DNA of 64,000 nucleotides from Takakia lepidozioides (GCA_030704615.1 CM060733.1:54562001-54626000); one strand, 5' to 3'. Shown: positions 24,022 to 37,767, counted from the first letter of the stretch. Translations and numbers: made by a program. Notes: generated by a model not told the origin, from the sequence alone.

Positions 24022-24277
24022 CTGCATAAGGAGAGGAAACACAGGAGAATGTCACCGTAGAAGGGCAAGGAGCGAGAGAACGAAGCGGTGGAACATGCAA
24101 CCACTGTGCACGAGCAGATGCGCAAGCAACCATGTCTCCCCAAGCGTTGCCACCGTCCACCACTTTCCGCTGTATGGGTGATGAAGAGATTGTGACCCCT
24201 GACACGTTCGAACGGATGAATTCGCCTGGAACGCGACGCGTGCCTGTTCAAGCCACCAGTAGAAGACGCTTTATCCG

Positions 24278-25707
24278 AATTGCGACGCCGAAATACCGTT
24301 CCGTTCACCGGATGTTGTTCCCGGAGTAGCCGGCATTGAATGCACTATCCGCATATCATGAAACCCAACCGCCATGAAATCAAACCGCCAACCAACATTC
24401 AACAGTCAGTTCGGCACGTTTCATCAGCGGACGGATGAATTTCGGCGCCAAAATTCATCCTATGCAAGTGATTTCATACACAAACATATGAATTTCGGCG
24501 CCGAAATTCATCGCTTCCCCAGTCATCATCCGTCATGAGCACACCTGTCAATCGGATATCGGATCCGGAATTAATTCCGGAACTGTGTAGAACGCTGCAC
24601 TGGGGCACATTTCATCCATATTTCGGTGCCGAAATTCATTAACAATATCTCCGTCCGCGAGCAAACGAGCTGAAATCATCCATATTTTGGCGCCGAAATA
24701 CATCTAGCCCGAACAGTAAACCGACACCATGCCCACGCTTTCCTGCCATCAGTGCCCCTCACGGTTGTTGTCCATGCCTGTTGGAAATGCCATGTTTGGA
24801 CTGTTAAATATAATTTCGGTGCCGAAATAATACTTTATTTGCGGCAACCTCATATACGAAAAATGACCACTTAATGGATATGGTCGGTTTCAAATGAAAA
24901 CAACGGCTAAAATGCAATTAATTTTCCCCTAACCTGAGAAAATATCCCCTTACGTCATTGGATAACGACCTTTTGAAAGACCTAAGGGGTTAAATGTGCC
25001 GATTTCTCCATTTAATGCAGAATATTCGTGTTTTCTCTGTCTGAATGGGTTATTTCATACGAATTTCGGAACCTTACATCATCCAGAAGCAAGAAGTAAG
25101 TATCGGGTTTGGATGAATTTCGGCGCCGAAATTTATCCGTCGCATGGAAAATATAATATTGGAGTTACCCTTTGCCGACAGTAGGGATGAATTTCGGCGC
25201 CGAAATTCATCGCTCGCAAGGAAAAAAAATTTGGAGGGAGGACTTCGGATGAATTTCGGCGTCGAAATTCATCGCTCGCAAAGAAAAAAAAATTATTGGA
25301 GGGAGGACTTTGGATGAATTTCGGCGCCGAAATTCATTGGAAGGACAACAAAAGACTTTCGAAAATACAGAAGAAGAATGAATTTCGGCGCCAAAAGTCA
25401 TCTACACTGTCCATTCAGGGTTACTGTCATCCGGATTTCGGCACCGAAATCCGTACACGTGGTGAATCATGACTGTAATGACAAACACATTCATCCGTAT
25501 TTCGGCGCCAAAATTCATCTTTGTGTAGAAAAAATTTCATGAAGAACATGTTCATCCGAATTTCGGCACCGAAATCCATCCGTTGGGTGCTAGCTCAGTT
25601 TCATGAGGTGAACTAATTCCGAATTCTGTCGCCGGAATTCATCCCGTGGCTTCCAAATCTGTTACATGACAGAGATGTTCATCCGGATTTCGGTGCCGAA
25701 ATTCATG
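24278..25707. repeat. Array of about 15 palindromes with core ATTTCGGCGCCGAAAT
   Basis: Copies at about 24433, 24488, 24617, 24677, 24812, 25111, 25185, 25247, 25312, 25379, 25429, 25491, 25551, 25616 and 25679, plus a degenerate one at 24280. The best are 26-28 bp palindromes of the form GGATGAATTTCGG followed by its complement. Spacing is irregular (45-300 bp). Two or three copies near 25185-25335 are part of a local 63-bp tandem duplication. The array lies just upstream of the ParB-methylase gene. Diverged copies also occur in its introns at 19806, 20150, 21409, 21476 and 22736. Confidence 0.9.
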
Positions 25708-26169
25708 AGAAGGCCTGATTTAGCCCAACTGGTGGTACATCACAATTCAGGCACCCAATTTCCGATGTGAATTTGTTGTGGTCGTCCGTATTTGTCACGT
25801 ACGTTACACACCTTCATCCATACGTGCACTGATCACCCATCCTCTTGGATACTGAATCCTCCAGAAAATGATTGTGGTATTATGTAGGACACACTCTTCT
25901 AATTGCAGGACTTCGCTGCGGAGCCTACCGAGAGTTGATGTCTTTAACATGAAGTCCCGTGTTTGGGTAATCGTGTACTTCCATCCTGATTCTCTGAAAG
26001 CTAAAATACCTTGCGACCAAGGATTTGCGATTGTCACTGAGCAGTACTTGTGTGTGTAGTTCGGGCTCCGCCCAGGAACGATGTTTTTGGAAGAGGAGAC
26101 GAATGATGCTTATGGGAAATTTCTGGAAAGTGCTGTCATTCTGCATGCAGATTTCGAAAAAGGCAAAGA
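25708..26169. other. Interval upstream of the zinc-ribbon transposase-like gene
   Basis: No clear coding exon, although a CTAATTGCAG acceptor at about 25908 suggests a short exon or 5' leader of the following gene. Confidence 0.35.
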
Positions 26170-27513
26170 GTGACGGCTCCCAGTTCTGAATCCATCCGGT
26201 ACAGTGCAATTGGTGAAATCGTGCCTAAAGAGTTCCCATGCTGGAACTTGGTTGATCCTCCTTCCACAAGAGGGTCTGGCGTGCAAGATGTGAAGTCTGC
26301 CATGAGGGATGTGGGCACCTCTTCACAAGCAGAGAAGCCCAAACATGTGAAAAGGGAAATCGAGGATTTGTCGCTCCATAGCTCGTCGGTGGGTGCACAT
26401 TCCAGGGAAACTGTCGTCCACAACTTATCCAGTGACGATGAAGACTGTATTGTCCTTCCATCATATGTTTCGAGGTCGTCCGTCACTAGGAGTGTTCAGA
26501 TGTCGGCAGACAATGAGCACACACCCTCGGACTCAACTTCCGTCCGTTCAGTAATCGACATATTTCGGAGGATAAAGACAGCGGGTTCCCGCTCCAGTGA
26601 CCTTCTTAGGCTTGATTACGACAAAACTCCAATCCATTCTGTGGAAACTTTGCCTGAAGTTGTGGATGGGAATGCTATCTACGAGTTCCCTCCAGTGCCG
26701 CCAGGCGCAGGCCCAGACGGCATGCTGGCAGGAATGAACAGGAAACATGACGGCCACCCATGGTGTATCACCAAAACTTCATCGTCCAATCTGGGTGATG
26801 GAGTTCGAGTCAGATATGTATTGTGTGCTGGACATCTTAAGCACATGTTACCACTACACGAGCAAAGGCACCCGGAATGAGACAGACTGGATTGGCAATT
26901 CGTCGACCCCATTTTGGCCTCAAGGTAGAATTCCTGCAGGGACCTTCAAGTGTGCCCATTGCAACGCAACCCCTACGTGCATGGCAGTGTGCAACGCCAA
27001 GTAGTACTACGTCGGGACCGTCGGCCCAGTGTGCACCGGAGCATGCATTCACATCGGAAAGCATGACCATCCCATCGCCAAAGGCAATTGCAGAGTTGCT
27101 TTTCAATAAGCCCACGATATTATCAAGGAGGAGGTGAGGTTGAGGCCGGGAGCAAAACCAAAGCAGATACAGCTCGCATCCGCACATAGAATTGCAATAG
27201 GCAGAATAATGTCGGAGGACGGAAGCACGAGAGAGAAGCTGGGCGAGGGGGCCATGAAGGAGCTACTGGAAGCTGTCTCCCATGTGTGAAGTCCCAATGT
27301 CAGGAACCACATTGTCGGCTGCAAGAAACAAATCGGAAGAGGATCAGACATGCACTCCATCTTGGAAGTGAAGCGCACATCCGGCTACGACTTCTTCTAG
27401 GGCAGCTTCTTTCCTGGTCAAGGCTCAGAGACGAACAGGTGCTTCATATTTAAGATGTCAACGTGCGGACCGGGGAGCGGTGTCGATTTGGTGAAGCGGA
27501 TGACCAGTGGACC
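26170..27513 (+). pseudogene. Truncated transposase-like protein with a cysteine-rich domain
   Basis: Open for 236 codons to 26880 with a low-complexity acidic/Ser N-terminus, then FPPVPPGAGPDGMLAGMNRK, HDGHPWCITKT and VRVRYVLCAGHLK. After a frameshift near 26840 it continues YHYTSKGTRNETDWIGNS, GTFKCAHCNATPTCMAVCNA and a tyrosine-rich end. The spaced Cys pairs (CAGHLKC-like, CxxC, CxxxC) suggest a zinc ribbon. Further blocks (PGAKPKQIQLASAHRIAI, PNVRNHIVGCKKQIGRGS, SFFPGQGSETNRCFIFKMS, GPGSGVDLVKRM) follow with in-frame TGA and TAG codons (near 27287 and 27398). From memory this block order resembles large uncharacterised transposase-like proteins of mosses, ferns and charophytes; that is recollection, not a search. 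It is cut at about 27513 by gypsy integrase sequence before any catalytic core. Confidence 0.55.
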
Positions 27514-28670
27514 TCCCAGCCTTACGAAAGTGCCAGTGAAAAGTTCTCTCCCTGTAATCTTTGCATTGTATCATGACTCAACTTTTGCTGGTAATTTTGG
27601 GGTGAAGAAGACTGTTGCCAGGATTAGAGAGAAGTTCTATTGGAAAGGCATGCGTAAGGATGTTGCCTTGTATATCTCTTTGTGTGTGGGCTGCAATGCC
27701 AAAACCAAGCTTCCTCGTGCTCCGGTGGTGCTAGAGTTACAATCTACTCCCGTAACCTCTGCCTTTGCTAGGATCTCGTAGGACCCTTGAATCTCACATT
27801 GAAGGGCCATAGTTACATAATTGTAGCTATGGATTATCTGACTAAGTGGGTAGAGGTCCAGCCACTGGTGTCTAAGGATAGTGATGGTGTGGCTCAGTTT
27901 TTCTTTGACGACATCATTTTGAGGCACGGATGTCATTTGGAAATCCTTATTGATCAGGGCAAGGAATTCTGTAATATTCTGATGTTGATGATTTGTCACA
28001 ACATAGGCATTCATCAAGCTACCACTCGACCTTATCACCCCCAATACAACGGACTAACGGAGCGTTTCAATCAAACCATGTGTCTCATGTTGGAGAAGTG
28101 TGGAGGTCTTGCCCAGGAATGGGACATGCTTCTTCCCCCTCTCATTTTTGCTTATAGGACTGCTGTGCATGCAAGTACCCGCCGCCCCTTTGAACTTTTC
28201 TATGGTCGCCCATGTATCTCTCCTATTCATCATACTCCCCTCAACCCGGTCATTGTGAAACCAGAAGATTGGGAATTGTTTGCGACTAATCTGCTGGCTC
28301 ATCTTCTCGAATCATAGATGAGGCTAAGTATAATATCTCCAAGGCTCAGCTAGCGCAAGCCAAGTAGTATAATAAGCGAGTTGTTTATTCATCCACGTTT
28401 GTTGCTGGTCAGACAGTCTGTATCAAGGTGCGGCATGGTGCTATAGAGTCCAAGGGTAAGACTCGCATAGAAGGGGCCCCATCTGATAATTTATGAAATG
28501 ACTGCTGGTAACATGGCTAGATTGTTGCCTCAGCATCCTTCAGTCAAGGAGATCCCTGGGGAAGTGCCTATTGCTGACCTATTTGAGACTGCAGTTTGAT
28601 CTAACATGTGTGAATGTGGAGGAAATGACAATGGAGATGTCTCCCAAGAAGAAGGCTCGACGGTGATCTA
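27514..28670 (+). pseudogene. Decayed Ty3/gypsy integrase fragment
   Basis: It starts with the zinc-binding domain (YHDSTFAGNFGVKKT, FYWKGMRKDVALYI, CVGCNAKTK; the second His of the HHCC motif is Asn). A frameshift near 27770 leads into the core ORF 27787-28317 with catalytic D (VAMDYLTKWVE), D (LIDQGKEF) and E (YHPQYNGLTERFNQT), spaced as in retroviral-type integrases. After another shift near 28312 it reads DEAKYNISKAQLAQAK and an SH3-like VAGQTVCIKVRHG. It sits in the transposase-like gene at 26.2-27.5 kb. I cannot tell whether it is the missing 3' part of the gypsy element at 5.4-13.6 kb; its greater decay argues against this. Confidence 0.8.
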
Positions 28671-29335
28671 CAAGCGGTTTGCAGGTGTCCAAGCTGTGGC
28701 TTCATTCCAATTTGGCTTGTTTGCTGATTTGATTTATAGGTAGAGAGCTTAGCATTAAAGCTTGCTTTGGTTACCTTGTTTTAGCTTGTCTTGTTTATGA
28801 ACTAGCCATCTGTTTGTGAGGATTGGGGTTTTTCCTGCACAACAAGTTTTTTTCATCCCAATTCAGGCCTGGAGGTGGGGCATCTTGCAGCTCCCACTAT
28901 GACACTTAGACTACAGGTTACTGGTGACTTGATGTGCTCAAGCTTTTTGTTATGTTGTGCTATTTGAGAGCTCCTACATCACTTCTACTTATGTGGCTTC
29001 CAAGGTGTTGGTATCCATTGATCAAATTTGGATCTGAAAGTTCACTAGCAAACCAGAAGTAGCTTAAAGCTAAACGTTCATCCTACTTTTGAGTAGTTGT
29101 GTGGGTTGTTGGCTTCCTTACTATTGCTTTGTTTTCGTTGTGCAATTACTAGGTCTAGCTTCTTGGTAGCTGGTGGTCTGTTTCGGTATTCATGTGTTAG
29201 CTATGTGGACACTTGTAGCCCTGAAGTGGCCTTGCTTTGTACTCCTTATGGCCTCGATGTTATTTTTAAATCCTCATTATTAATTTGATTAAAAGGGCCT
29301 CCGTCCCCTTTCTTTAAAATAAAAATAAAAATGTC
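28671..29335 (+). other. Probable 3' end of the gypsy fragment
   Basis: A purine tract GGAGGTGGGG at 28870-28879 could be the polypurine tract that precedes a 3' LTR. The sequence after it has no ORF. No partner LTR is visible, so this stays tentative. Confidence 0.35.
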
Positions 29336-29677
29336 GAATTTCAATGTCGCCAATGTGCTGGAGGAGAAATCGGCTTTTTCCACACCATGGATAACTCACA
29401 CTTGACACATCTCATAGATATCTCACACATGTGTGGAATAACCCAAAGTGTGGCACCACATGAACCACTAATTGTGGGATGTGTCACACTTTGTTTGGCT
29501 TATGCCACACTGATATTGGAATTTGCTCATACCAATAAAGGTATTGGTATCTTATGTCAACAATATTGTAAGATCAGTTAGTCTACTTAATACTTCAAAT
29601 GTTTGAATTTACAGGTCATGACCTGATAGGGCATGAAGTAATGTTTGTTCATGACCTGATATGCCCTTTGGCTCAAG

Positions 29678-29720
29678 ATACACCATAGTTTACTCTTCTT
29701 TTGGGAGGCATCATACATTT
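29678..29720 (+). repeat. Tail fragment of a SINE
   Basis: ACACCATAGTTTACTCTTCT and GGGAGGCATCA match the 3' part of the SINE copies at 30556-30710 and 30799-30966. Confidence 0.55.
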
Positions 29721-30555
29721 TTTGCACCTCACACTATGATCATGGTCATATGGTTCTTGATCGTGATCATATACCTAATTATGTTCTTGGTCATTTGAAT
29801 ACATCCCTATGAGACATTAGAGCACTTACGAAACTCCTTGGACTATAGTAGCTCTTTTGTTTCTTGATAGTACATTATGGTTCAATATGTGACTCATACA
29901 ATGTAGCTTCATGCATGTAGGTTAGTTGAGTACAGAGATACACAGATTATATTTTTAGCTCAATGTAATTCAGGCTTGTTTTCTGGTTCTATGGCCGCGC
30001 ACACGCTTCTTCCATTGTGGTTTAATCTTTTTTTTAAGCAAAAAAAAACCAAATGAATGTTGCGTTTGAGGCCAAAATAATTGCTACACTTCGTGGGAGC
30101 ACTTGTAGAACTTGCTGCACTTCTTGTGTGTTTGAGGCCAAAGAAATTGTTTTTCTTTGTTCTACACTTCTTCAGAGCTCATCCAACTCACTAGTAGCAA
30201 CGTATTGATATCACATTTGTAGTCTTCTCTAATTGCATGGGCATTTATGACAAAGTCCATCAAACTCCCGATTAGGCATCCTCCATCCTTGTTATGGTCA
30301 CTGTTGGGAGGTTCTTTCATTCCGCCACAAACCCCTGGAGGTTATCAAAAATGTTAGGTGGATATATAACCGCGGTTCTCAAAGAAACAAGGAACCGGCA
30401 AATGCTCGTAACCGCCAATTACGTAGTTTAGAAATAACCAGCCTAAAAACTGCCAAACCATGATAAAACCATGATAAAAACTGCCGGTCCTTTGGGGGGT
30501 CTTACAATTAACTGGACCGGTGGTTCTTTCCATAAGATATATATGCAAAACCGGG

Positions 30556-30710
30556 GACAACCAAGTTGTAGTGGTAATGGGCACATACCACCTTGGAAGT
30601 GGTTGTGGGTTCAATCCACCCTTGGTGTCACAACGGTGTCCACCTTCCGCTAGTCCTTCGGGGTGAAGAGACACCATAATTTACGCTTCCTTCAGGAGGC
30701 GTCAAATATT
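30556..30710 (+). mobile_element. tRNA-derived SINE, plus orientation
   Basis: A tRNA-like head has a Pol III A-box-like region (AAGTTGTAGTGGTAATGGGC) and a B box in GTGGGTTCAATCCACCC. The tail contains GAAGAGACACCATAATTTAC and GGAGGCGTCAAA. A second copy lies in opposite orientation about 90 bp away. Confidence 0.7.
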
Positions 30711-30798
30711 ATTTATTCTTTTTGCAAAACCGGAACCGGAGGTTCTTTGACTCTAAGATTTTCTTAAAATCGGAACTGAAGGATATATATATATATAT

Positions 30799-30966
30799 TT
30801 GATGCCTCCCGAAGGAACCGTAAATTATGGTGTCTCTTCACCCCGTAGAGTTAATGCCTTCCGCTAAGAAGGTGGATACCTTTGTGACACCAAGGGTGGA
30901 TTGAACCCAGAACCACTTCTGAGGTGGTATGTGCCCATTACCACTGGGCTACAACTTGGTTGTCTA
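30799..30966 (-). mobile_element. tRNA-derived SINE, minus orientation
   Basis: Reverse complement of the 30556-30710 element over essentially its full length, including the B box (GGGTTCAATCC) and A-box-like region, with an extra (AT)n run at its tail (30784-30799). The two copies form a potential hairpin of about 155-bp arms. Confidence 0.7.
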
Positions 30967-32362
30967 GGAACTGGAGGATATGAAACCTAAACCTTAAATC
31001 GTAAATCAATTAAATCCTAAATGCTTGTAGGCATACCTAGCTATGACCAGATGTAAAAACTTCATAATCATCCAAATTTTACATTGAAAAAGATGCAAAT
31101 GCCTTCATATCACAATTGATCACATGTAAAAAGTGTTAGTATGATGACAACAATGCTTATTTACAAGGGAATGGGCATATCCACCCTAGAGCCAGGGGGG
31201 GTTAATAGAACGTGAGCACAAACGGCATGAGCACAAGAAAACGTAGGCGTGAGCACAAAAACACGGCAAATAGGGTACACATGTTTTCACGGAAATAGGA
31301 TTCATGCAAATAGGGATCCAAAATAGCAAAAATGTTAGTTGTGTGCCTATGGTATCCTCCAAAAGAATAACACATTAGGGAAAAACAAAGTCCAACACAC
31401 ATAAATACCAGACAATAATTGAACAATTTAATATAATGAGGCAAACAACAAGTTTCGGTAGCGAAATAAATCAAGGTATCGGGTTTCGCCAGCGAAATAA
31501 TGGGTTTTGACAGCGAAGTTTCTAGGTTTTGCTGCGTAGGTCATTATCAATGGTTTCGTGGGCGAAACAAAATGTGTTGTGTTTGGTTTTGCATATAAGA
31601 GACGACGTGAGATTATTTTATTTCGCTCATGAATTGTTATGTGCTTATTGCAGTATGTCGGTACCCATGTTTTCGTGGGCGAAACAGAATGAAATAATTC
31701 TACTTTCGTGTATTACTGATTGCATTGAGCATCACCTGCACTTGACTAAATATGCAATTAAAAAATAAAATGCAACTATTAAGCAACGAAAATCCTTGAT
31801 AGAGACCGCACCCACCTGATATTCCTTATGCCCCAACATCGAGTGGCTTGCTTGAGCACAAATTTCACATTTTAGTTTAGCCATCGCATCTTTTCAAGAA
31901 TATTCTTGGAATTTCCGGTATATCCTCTTCTGCTTATGTGAGCAGGCGCAAAGAGGCGTGAGCCTGCTCACGTGCTACCCAACCTCGAGCCAGGTACCCC
32001 CAATAGCCTGGACTCAGTGCCCCACCCGGAGACATAATGTGTCGGAATTAGCCGTGACTACTAGGACGTGTGTACTTAGGATGTTGAAAAATTATGCATA
32101 GTTTTGGGTTTAGGGGCTGAACCGAATCCATGGTTAGGGTAGATTTTTCAATGAAGAAAATATGGGGAAACGGACAATGGATCATTTCAACTCCATGGAC
32201 AGTGGTTTTGTTATTGAAGCAGACATTGAATGAAAAGCTTGTTTGATTAGGAGGACATTGTTCAATTACTTGCATTCAGCTATGCACACTGAATATGACA
32301 TATGTGGTTTATTTACATTCACTAAACATCTCATTCAACAGAGTCATTTGAGGTGCACTGAT
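30967..32362. other. Intergenic, no gene seen
   Basis: Apart from the palindrome cluster at 31450-31690, no conserved reading frame or RNA gene is apparent. Confidence 0.5.
31450..31690. repeat. Cluster of TTTCG-nnn-CGAAA short palindromes
   Basis: TTTCGGTAGCGAAA (31452), TTTCGCCAGCGAAA (31484), TTTTGACAGCGAAG (31504), TTTCGTGGGCGAAAC (31550) and TTTTCGTGGGCGAAAC (31669), with degenerate copies between. It has a similar arm to the 24.3-25.7 kb array but a different centre. Confidence 0.6.
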
Positions 32363-35300
32363 CTAGATAGAGTGTTGTTTTTCATGCAGGTGCGGTTGAA
32401 GAAGCTGCTTGAACCAGTTCACTGGGGACTTGGGATGCCGGGTCAGGTTGTGGGCGTGGTCCACATAGTACAATCCGAACCGTTTGGAGAAGCCCTCAAG
32501 CCACTCAAAGTCGTCCAGCAGTGACCATACAAAGTACCCGCGCACATCACATCCATCCCTGCAGAACGGCACCATGAGTTTACAAAGCTTCCCTCCAAAT
32601 ATGCATGCACTACTTCCCTTGGCGTAACAACCATATTCTGGTCTTGGTCAGTGTGGGTGCCACAAAAAGTCACCTCATTACTGTGCTTCTCATAGGAGGT
32701 TATGAATCACAGCTTGTGAAACGTTTATGTGTAGAGCGTCTACACTCTAGGTGGATAAATAAGTCCTGGAACCGTTTACATTGCATAATAGATCAAGAGA
32801 AAAAGAATCTGTTCCTAACAGAGCAAGTCTCTCTTCTGCCTTAATAATTCACTTACAGATCATATTGCCCTCTGTTCTAGCCTCATGCCATACGTGTGTT
32901 GGAGATTAACTGAAGCTCAAACTCGTCACGCTGGCTGTCAGAACTATGGCATACTGAGATTGCCACTCATCTGCCAAGGTCATCTCATAGGTTCAAAGGC
33001 TTCTATGCTACGACATGTGTACAGTAGGCTAAGGAAAATACTTGATCCTTCAGTTGCCTGACAAATTTGGAGAGCAGCTTTTCCACCTTACTCAGTTCAT
33101 CAGAATGAGAGTGGGGCTGCTACGACTGGACCTGATTCAGTCTTTTTCCTCAACAAATAGTCTTAGTTTGTGATGCAAGAGCTGGGAGTTACCTGATGCT
33201 TGCAATCAGATAGGAAAGGTAGTCATGGTAAAACTGTATGCGGACATGATCTTCTAGACATTCTTCCATTGAAGTGCTGCCATCCTCATCCACACCTGAC
33301 AGCACAACATGTATAGTTCAAGGAGAGCCATGGAGAGGGCCAACTCACAGAGAAAGAGGATATGATAAGTGCAATTCTTTCTCTGGGGAGGTTCAGGATG
33401 GGCTCCCACTGTCTCCAGATAGAGACCAGAAGGTGGGAAAATCTGCCAACGTGAAGACTGACTATGCCCTAAAAGGGTCGGTAGAGGGGCTACCATTCTC
33501 AGTGATGTAAATAGGAGGGTTGTTGTAGCGCAGTCTGACATAGTCGAGAACCTTCTGTATGCCCCAGGGTACTACGGACATCCATGAGGATCCAGCCTGC
33601 AAACAGCCCTCAGTCCCCCAATCATTAAACAAGAGTAGCACTCCTGGTAAAGATGTGAGTAGACTGCTCTGCAAAGGTCTTCCTGGAGGAGCAGATTGTT
33701 TGTACCCTTTACTCTTTTTGCAGCATGGAATAAACATCCTCATTAGTTGAATGCCTTGCTATCAGGGGATGTCAAAGCCTTACCGCCTCTCACGCCTGCT
33801 GCTGGTGGGGTCTAATCTGTTATGGAACTGTGATAGCTCTCTCCCAAACTTACAACGTCCCATGTCCGAGTTTGAACTTGACTATGGCTGGTCTTAAATA
33901 TGGATGTGTTTACGTGGCCATACAAGAGAGAGTGCAAGAGAAAAACCATAACATTTACTCCACTCACAGACTCAGAGGGAGCAAGGAGGGGAGAAAAGGG
34001 AAAAAGAGGAAATCACAAGGTTTGGCCATAGAGAACCCATGAGCATATTGGCAAAGGCAAGGAGGTTGAAAGACGAGGGAACTACTGCCTGTCTGACTGG
34101 GATTTAACCAGACATCTCTTCATATTTGAGATTTATGAGTTCCTAATTCATAGCCAGGAGGCCAGGGCAACCATTTTTAGTGGATCCTCGTTGAAGTCTA
34201 CAATAGAGAGCCCTGTGCAATCCACCCAGCTTGGAAGGGGGTTAAGGCAGTACACTGAGCACTACTAGTGAATTCTTCCAGGATGAACCTTTTAACATCC
34301 TAGTAAAAAGCTGAACTCTTTGAAGGCGCCCTCTGTTCAGAACCGGATGAGTCCTAACCCTATGCTGGGATAATGGGGCCCTATTGCGTGGGTGGTCAAG
34401 ACAAAAGCACCCCTGAATCAATCTTCTTCAGTTTAACAAAGAAGTGTGCAAGTTGGTGGCTTAAAGATGCAAAAAGATTTCAGAGCAAGAGTATTGGGAA
34501 GTACCAAAGGGCCAATTGGAACGCCATTCTTCGATGCTGTCAAGGCCCCATCCCAACACATCATTAGGCCATGTCTCAGCAGGCACTCTCCTACTACATA
34601 TGATAGGATTGCATCAGAGCAGTACAATGATCTCCAAACAGTATATCCAAAGTCATCAACGACCAACAAACTGTCTTGAAATGCTTAGTCTTCACATAAA
34701 ATGGAATATGAAATCATGGTTCAACAACATTTCTTTCGTCCAACAATGTACTGGCTCAAGGTGAGAAATCTACAAGCGTGCAACGGATTCAGATATGAGA
34801 TAGACGAAGGAAAAAACAAGAATGACCATCCTAGGCCAGAAATGAAATGATAAGAAATACAATTAAACATAATAATGTGCATAAGACATGAAACGTTATG
34901 CGGCCACAGAGGGGGGAACGAGAGAGAGAGAGAGGCCATACAAGATAGTATGGCCTGCGTGTCCATGTATTCGTCCACAATGGTAGAGAAGCTGGACGAG
35001 TTTGGTTGATTTGATACCTAATGAGTGGTGTAGTGATTGATACCAATAAAATCCACAGACCCTTTTATAGCATGTGATTCGCTCTCTGAGAGAATAGGAA
35101 GGCGGTCCCCAAGGAGAACTTGCATGGCTGCAGGATATTTTCCAAAATAAATTGGGTCCAAAAACCTGCAAGCTTCCCAAGTACCTTCCAGTGAGAGAAG
35201 TATTTCACAGTTCTTTTCCTATTATTGTCTCCTCCCCCTATATCCATCCCCTTCCACTCCAGCCTAACTGAGTGCGTGGGGGTGGCACTTCATGTGATAC

Positions 35301-35903
35301 TCACCATTGCAATCCAAATGCTCGTACTCGCTCAGCAGCATCAATGTTCTCCACAGAGTCAGACATGGGTTCATATCACTGCATGTCCATGATGATGCCA
35401 ATAGAGCCCTTTTGCTGTGCCTGCCTTCCACAACAAAAGCACTATTAAATTGAAACACGCACATATTGGCAAAGAACCAGCTGATACAATCGCATTGATA
35501 CCGATGGAGCAGTGACCAGCTTTGAGCTCAATCAAGAGAATATTCCTCAGCGAGTAAGTGGCTCAGTAAAATGCTGGAGCTCTTTTGCTGTATAGTGACC
35601 CATGGGCTGGGTACCATTTAATCTTTTACAGTGCATTGTACTTACCATGATGTGCGCTTGACTACCTTTGTGCCTGTCTCCCACCCCCAACAGATGTCCA
35701 CTCTTTTGCTCACAGGCTATGAGTGTCCAAAGATAGACAGTTGTCTATCAGACCCTATATACTTTGTGGATTAAATCAGAGGCCTGCAAAACCCTCCACA
35801 AGCACCGGGGAGTGTAACCTGACGTTCTCTGAAGCCATTTTATGGGGAAAGAGATTTTAGATGAGGAAATTTTTATAGTATCCACAGGGAACACAGACAG
35901 AGA

Positions 35904-36430
35904 AATGAAATGAAATGAAATGGTGCTTTATAACGTCCACGGAAAGCTCATAGAGCTTATGGGACAAAATGGAAGAAAACATGAGAGAGGAACAAATCCA
36001 GAAACCAAGAATAACAATTAATGTTCTAGCGATTGTCTAAGGGTGAAGGCCTCGTGCAGGTGCCTGCCAATCATTTTTGATCCTCATAGTGGAAGACATC
36101 AGTGAGAGTTTAGGTTCCACTGAATAAACAGTGGAATCTCCCACAGATCTCGTAGTATAGAGGGCAGTAGAAGAAGTGTTCTTCAGTTTCAATTTCCTGG
36201 CTGCGCCCTATGCAAGCTGGACATAGGCGGTCCTCCCGTTGCAGGTTTTCCCATCTGCCAGTCTCTATCCGTAGGTTGTGGGAACCCACCCTGAACCGCC
36301 CCAATGCCCTCAGGAGGGAAGGAGATTCTGGGACAGCCAATCTTTGGCTGAGGTCTTCCATTTTATGAGGACCAGAAATGCTTGGGAGCATGTCTGCACA
36401 AGGCTTTCCATCTTAGAGAATCTCTGGACA
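35904..36430 (-). mobile_element. 5'-truncated LINE fragment in a GH1-A intron
   Basis: On the minus strand it encodes the end of a LINE ORF2: LRALGRFRVGSHNLRIETGR, then LCPACIG and ETEEHFFYCPLYYEICGRF, a Cys/His finger typical after plant LINE reverse transcriptases. The 3' end is a TTTCA-type repeat tail (TGAAATGAAATGAAATGG on the plus strand at 35905-35922). Nearly the same sequence lies at 61.8-62.4 kb. Confidence 0.75.
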
Positions 36431-36960
36431 AATAGTTGCTTTTGGGCTGCTTGTTGAGGGCCGCACTTTCTTTTTCCGTGTCCTTCTTTTGTCCCATCAG
36501 CTCTTTGAGAGTTCCTTGGACATTGCTTCCCTACTGCCCCAAAATACGGAGTTTGGAATTTTCTTCCAAACACGGCCACAACAAATGCATCAAGCAGGGG
36601 CTGATGGAACTTTGTGTTAGGCGGAGCTGGAAAGCAGTTTATCTTACAACAAAACTACAGTTCTATCGGGAGACATTCTTGGTCCTCCACAGCCCCATTA
36701 TTTGTCTGTGATTCTATCTCCATCTCTTCTAAGGGCATTAGGGAGGTTTCTAGTGTGTTGTCACACTGTCTGCAGATAGAGACTGGTAGGTGGGACAACC
36801 TGGATCTTTCTTTTTACAGGTGTAACCAGTTTTGTTCTTCCCCGGTCTTCCTGCAACGCCATCTCAAAATTTTAGGCAAGCTCTGCAAAGACTATGAGAT
36901 GCAAGTCAATCTTAGCAAGACCAAGATCATGGTCTTCAATGGCCAGGCTGATCGTAAATA
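36431..36960 (+). mobile_element. Second, oppositely oriented and scrambled LINE fragment
   Basis: The plus strand reads LMELCVRRSW, KLQFYRETFLVL and a diverged copy of the RALGRF/IETGRW region. An upstream piece of the same ORF2 (VNLSKTKIMVFNGQADRK, 36903-36957) follows it. The order is permuted relative to the LINE at 61.7-63.0 kb, so this is not a simple twin-priming inversion. Confidence 0.65.
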
Positions 36961-37605
36961 GGCAGCGAGAGGGGAGGGAGGGAAGCTGACCTGAAACCTT
37001 GTGCAATAGACTTCAACAGCAGCGGCATGTGAGAGAAGCATGTAATGGCCTGTCATGTAAGGCTGGGTCCTGCTATCCCCAGGTCCACAACTACCAGAAG
37101 GGCCATTGCAACCTACATTGAGGGTCAGGTGTGCTGCCTTCTGTGGCGCATTCAATGTAATCCAGTACTTCACCCGGTCTCCAAAGGCGAGAAAACATGC
37201 CTCTGCATAGTCTGAAAAGAGGGGCCTGCGGGGATGAAAATGAACCCACTGTGACACACTGTTTCATGAATTGAATGATGATACACAAAGGCAAGAGCCT
37301 GTGTCGCCACCACCAAGGCCAAGGAAATTGATCCTCATAGTTGGTTGTAATGTACAAGGTAAAATTGAGCTTCACCCCTGCTAGAAAAGTGACCCTGAGT
37401 TGCAAGTGGAGGTGTCTAAGCAAATCTGCATGTGTATTACACTAAGAACACTTCTGCAGTAGAGAATGACAAAATCCGTCTTGTGCTTTCAGGACAGTAC
37501 TTACATAATAAAGAAGAAGCTAGACATGAATTCCCAAGAAGCATGCCTGTCCAATCTCAGTAGAGAGGAGGCAGATGTAAAACAAATAAGATATGGAAGA
37601 TCTTA

Positions 37606-37767
<162 letters not shown>
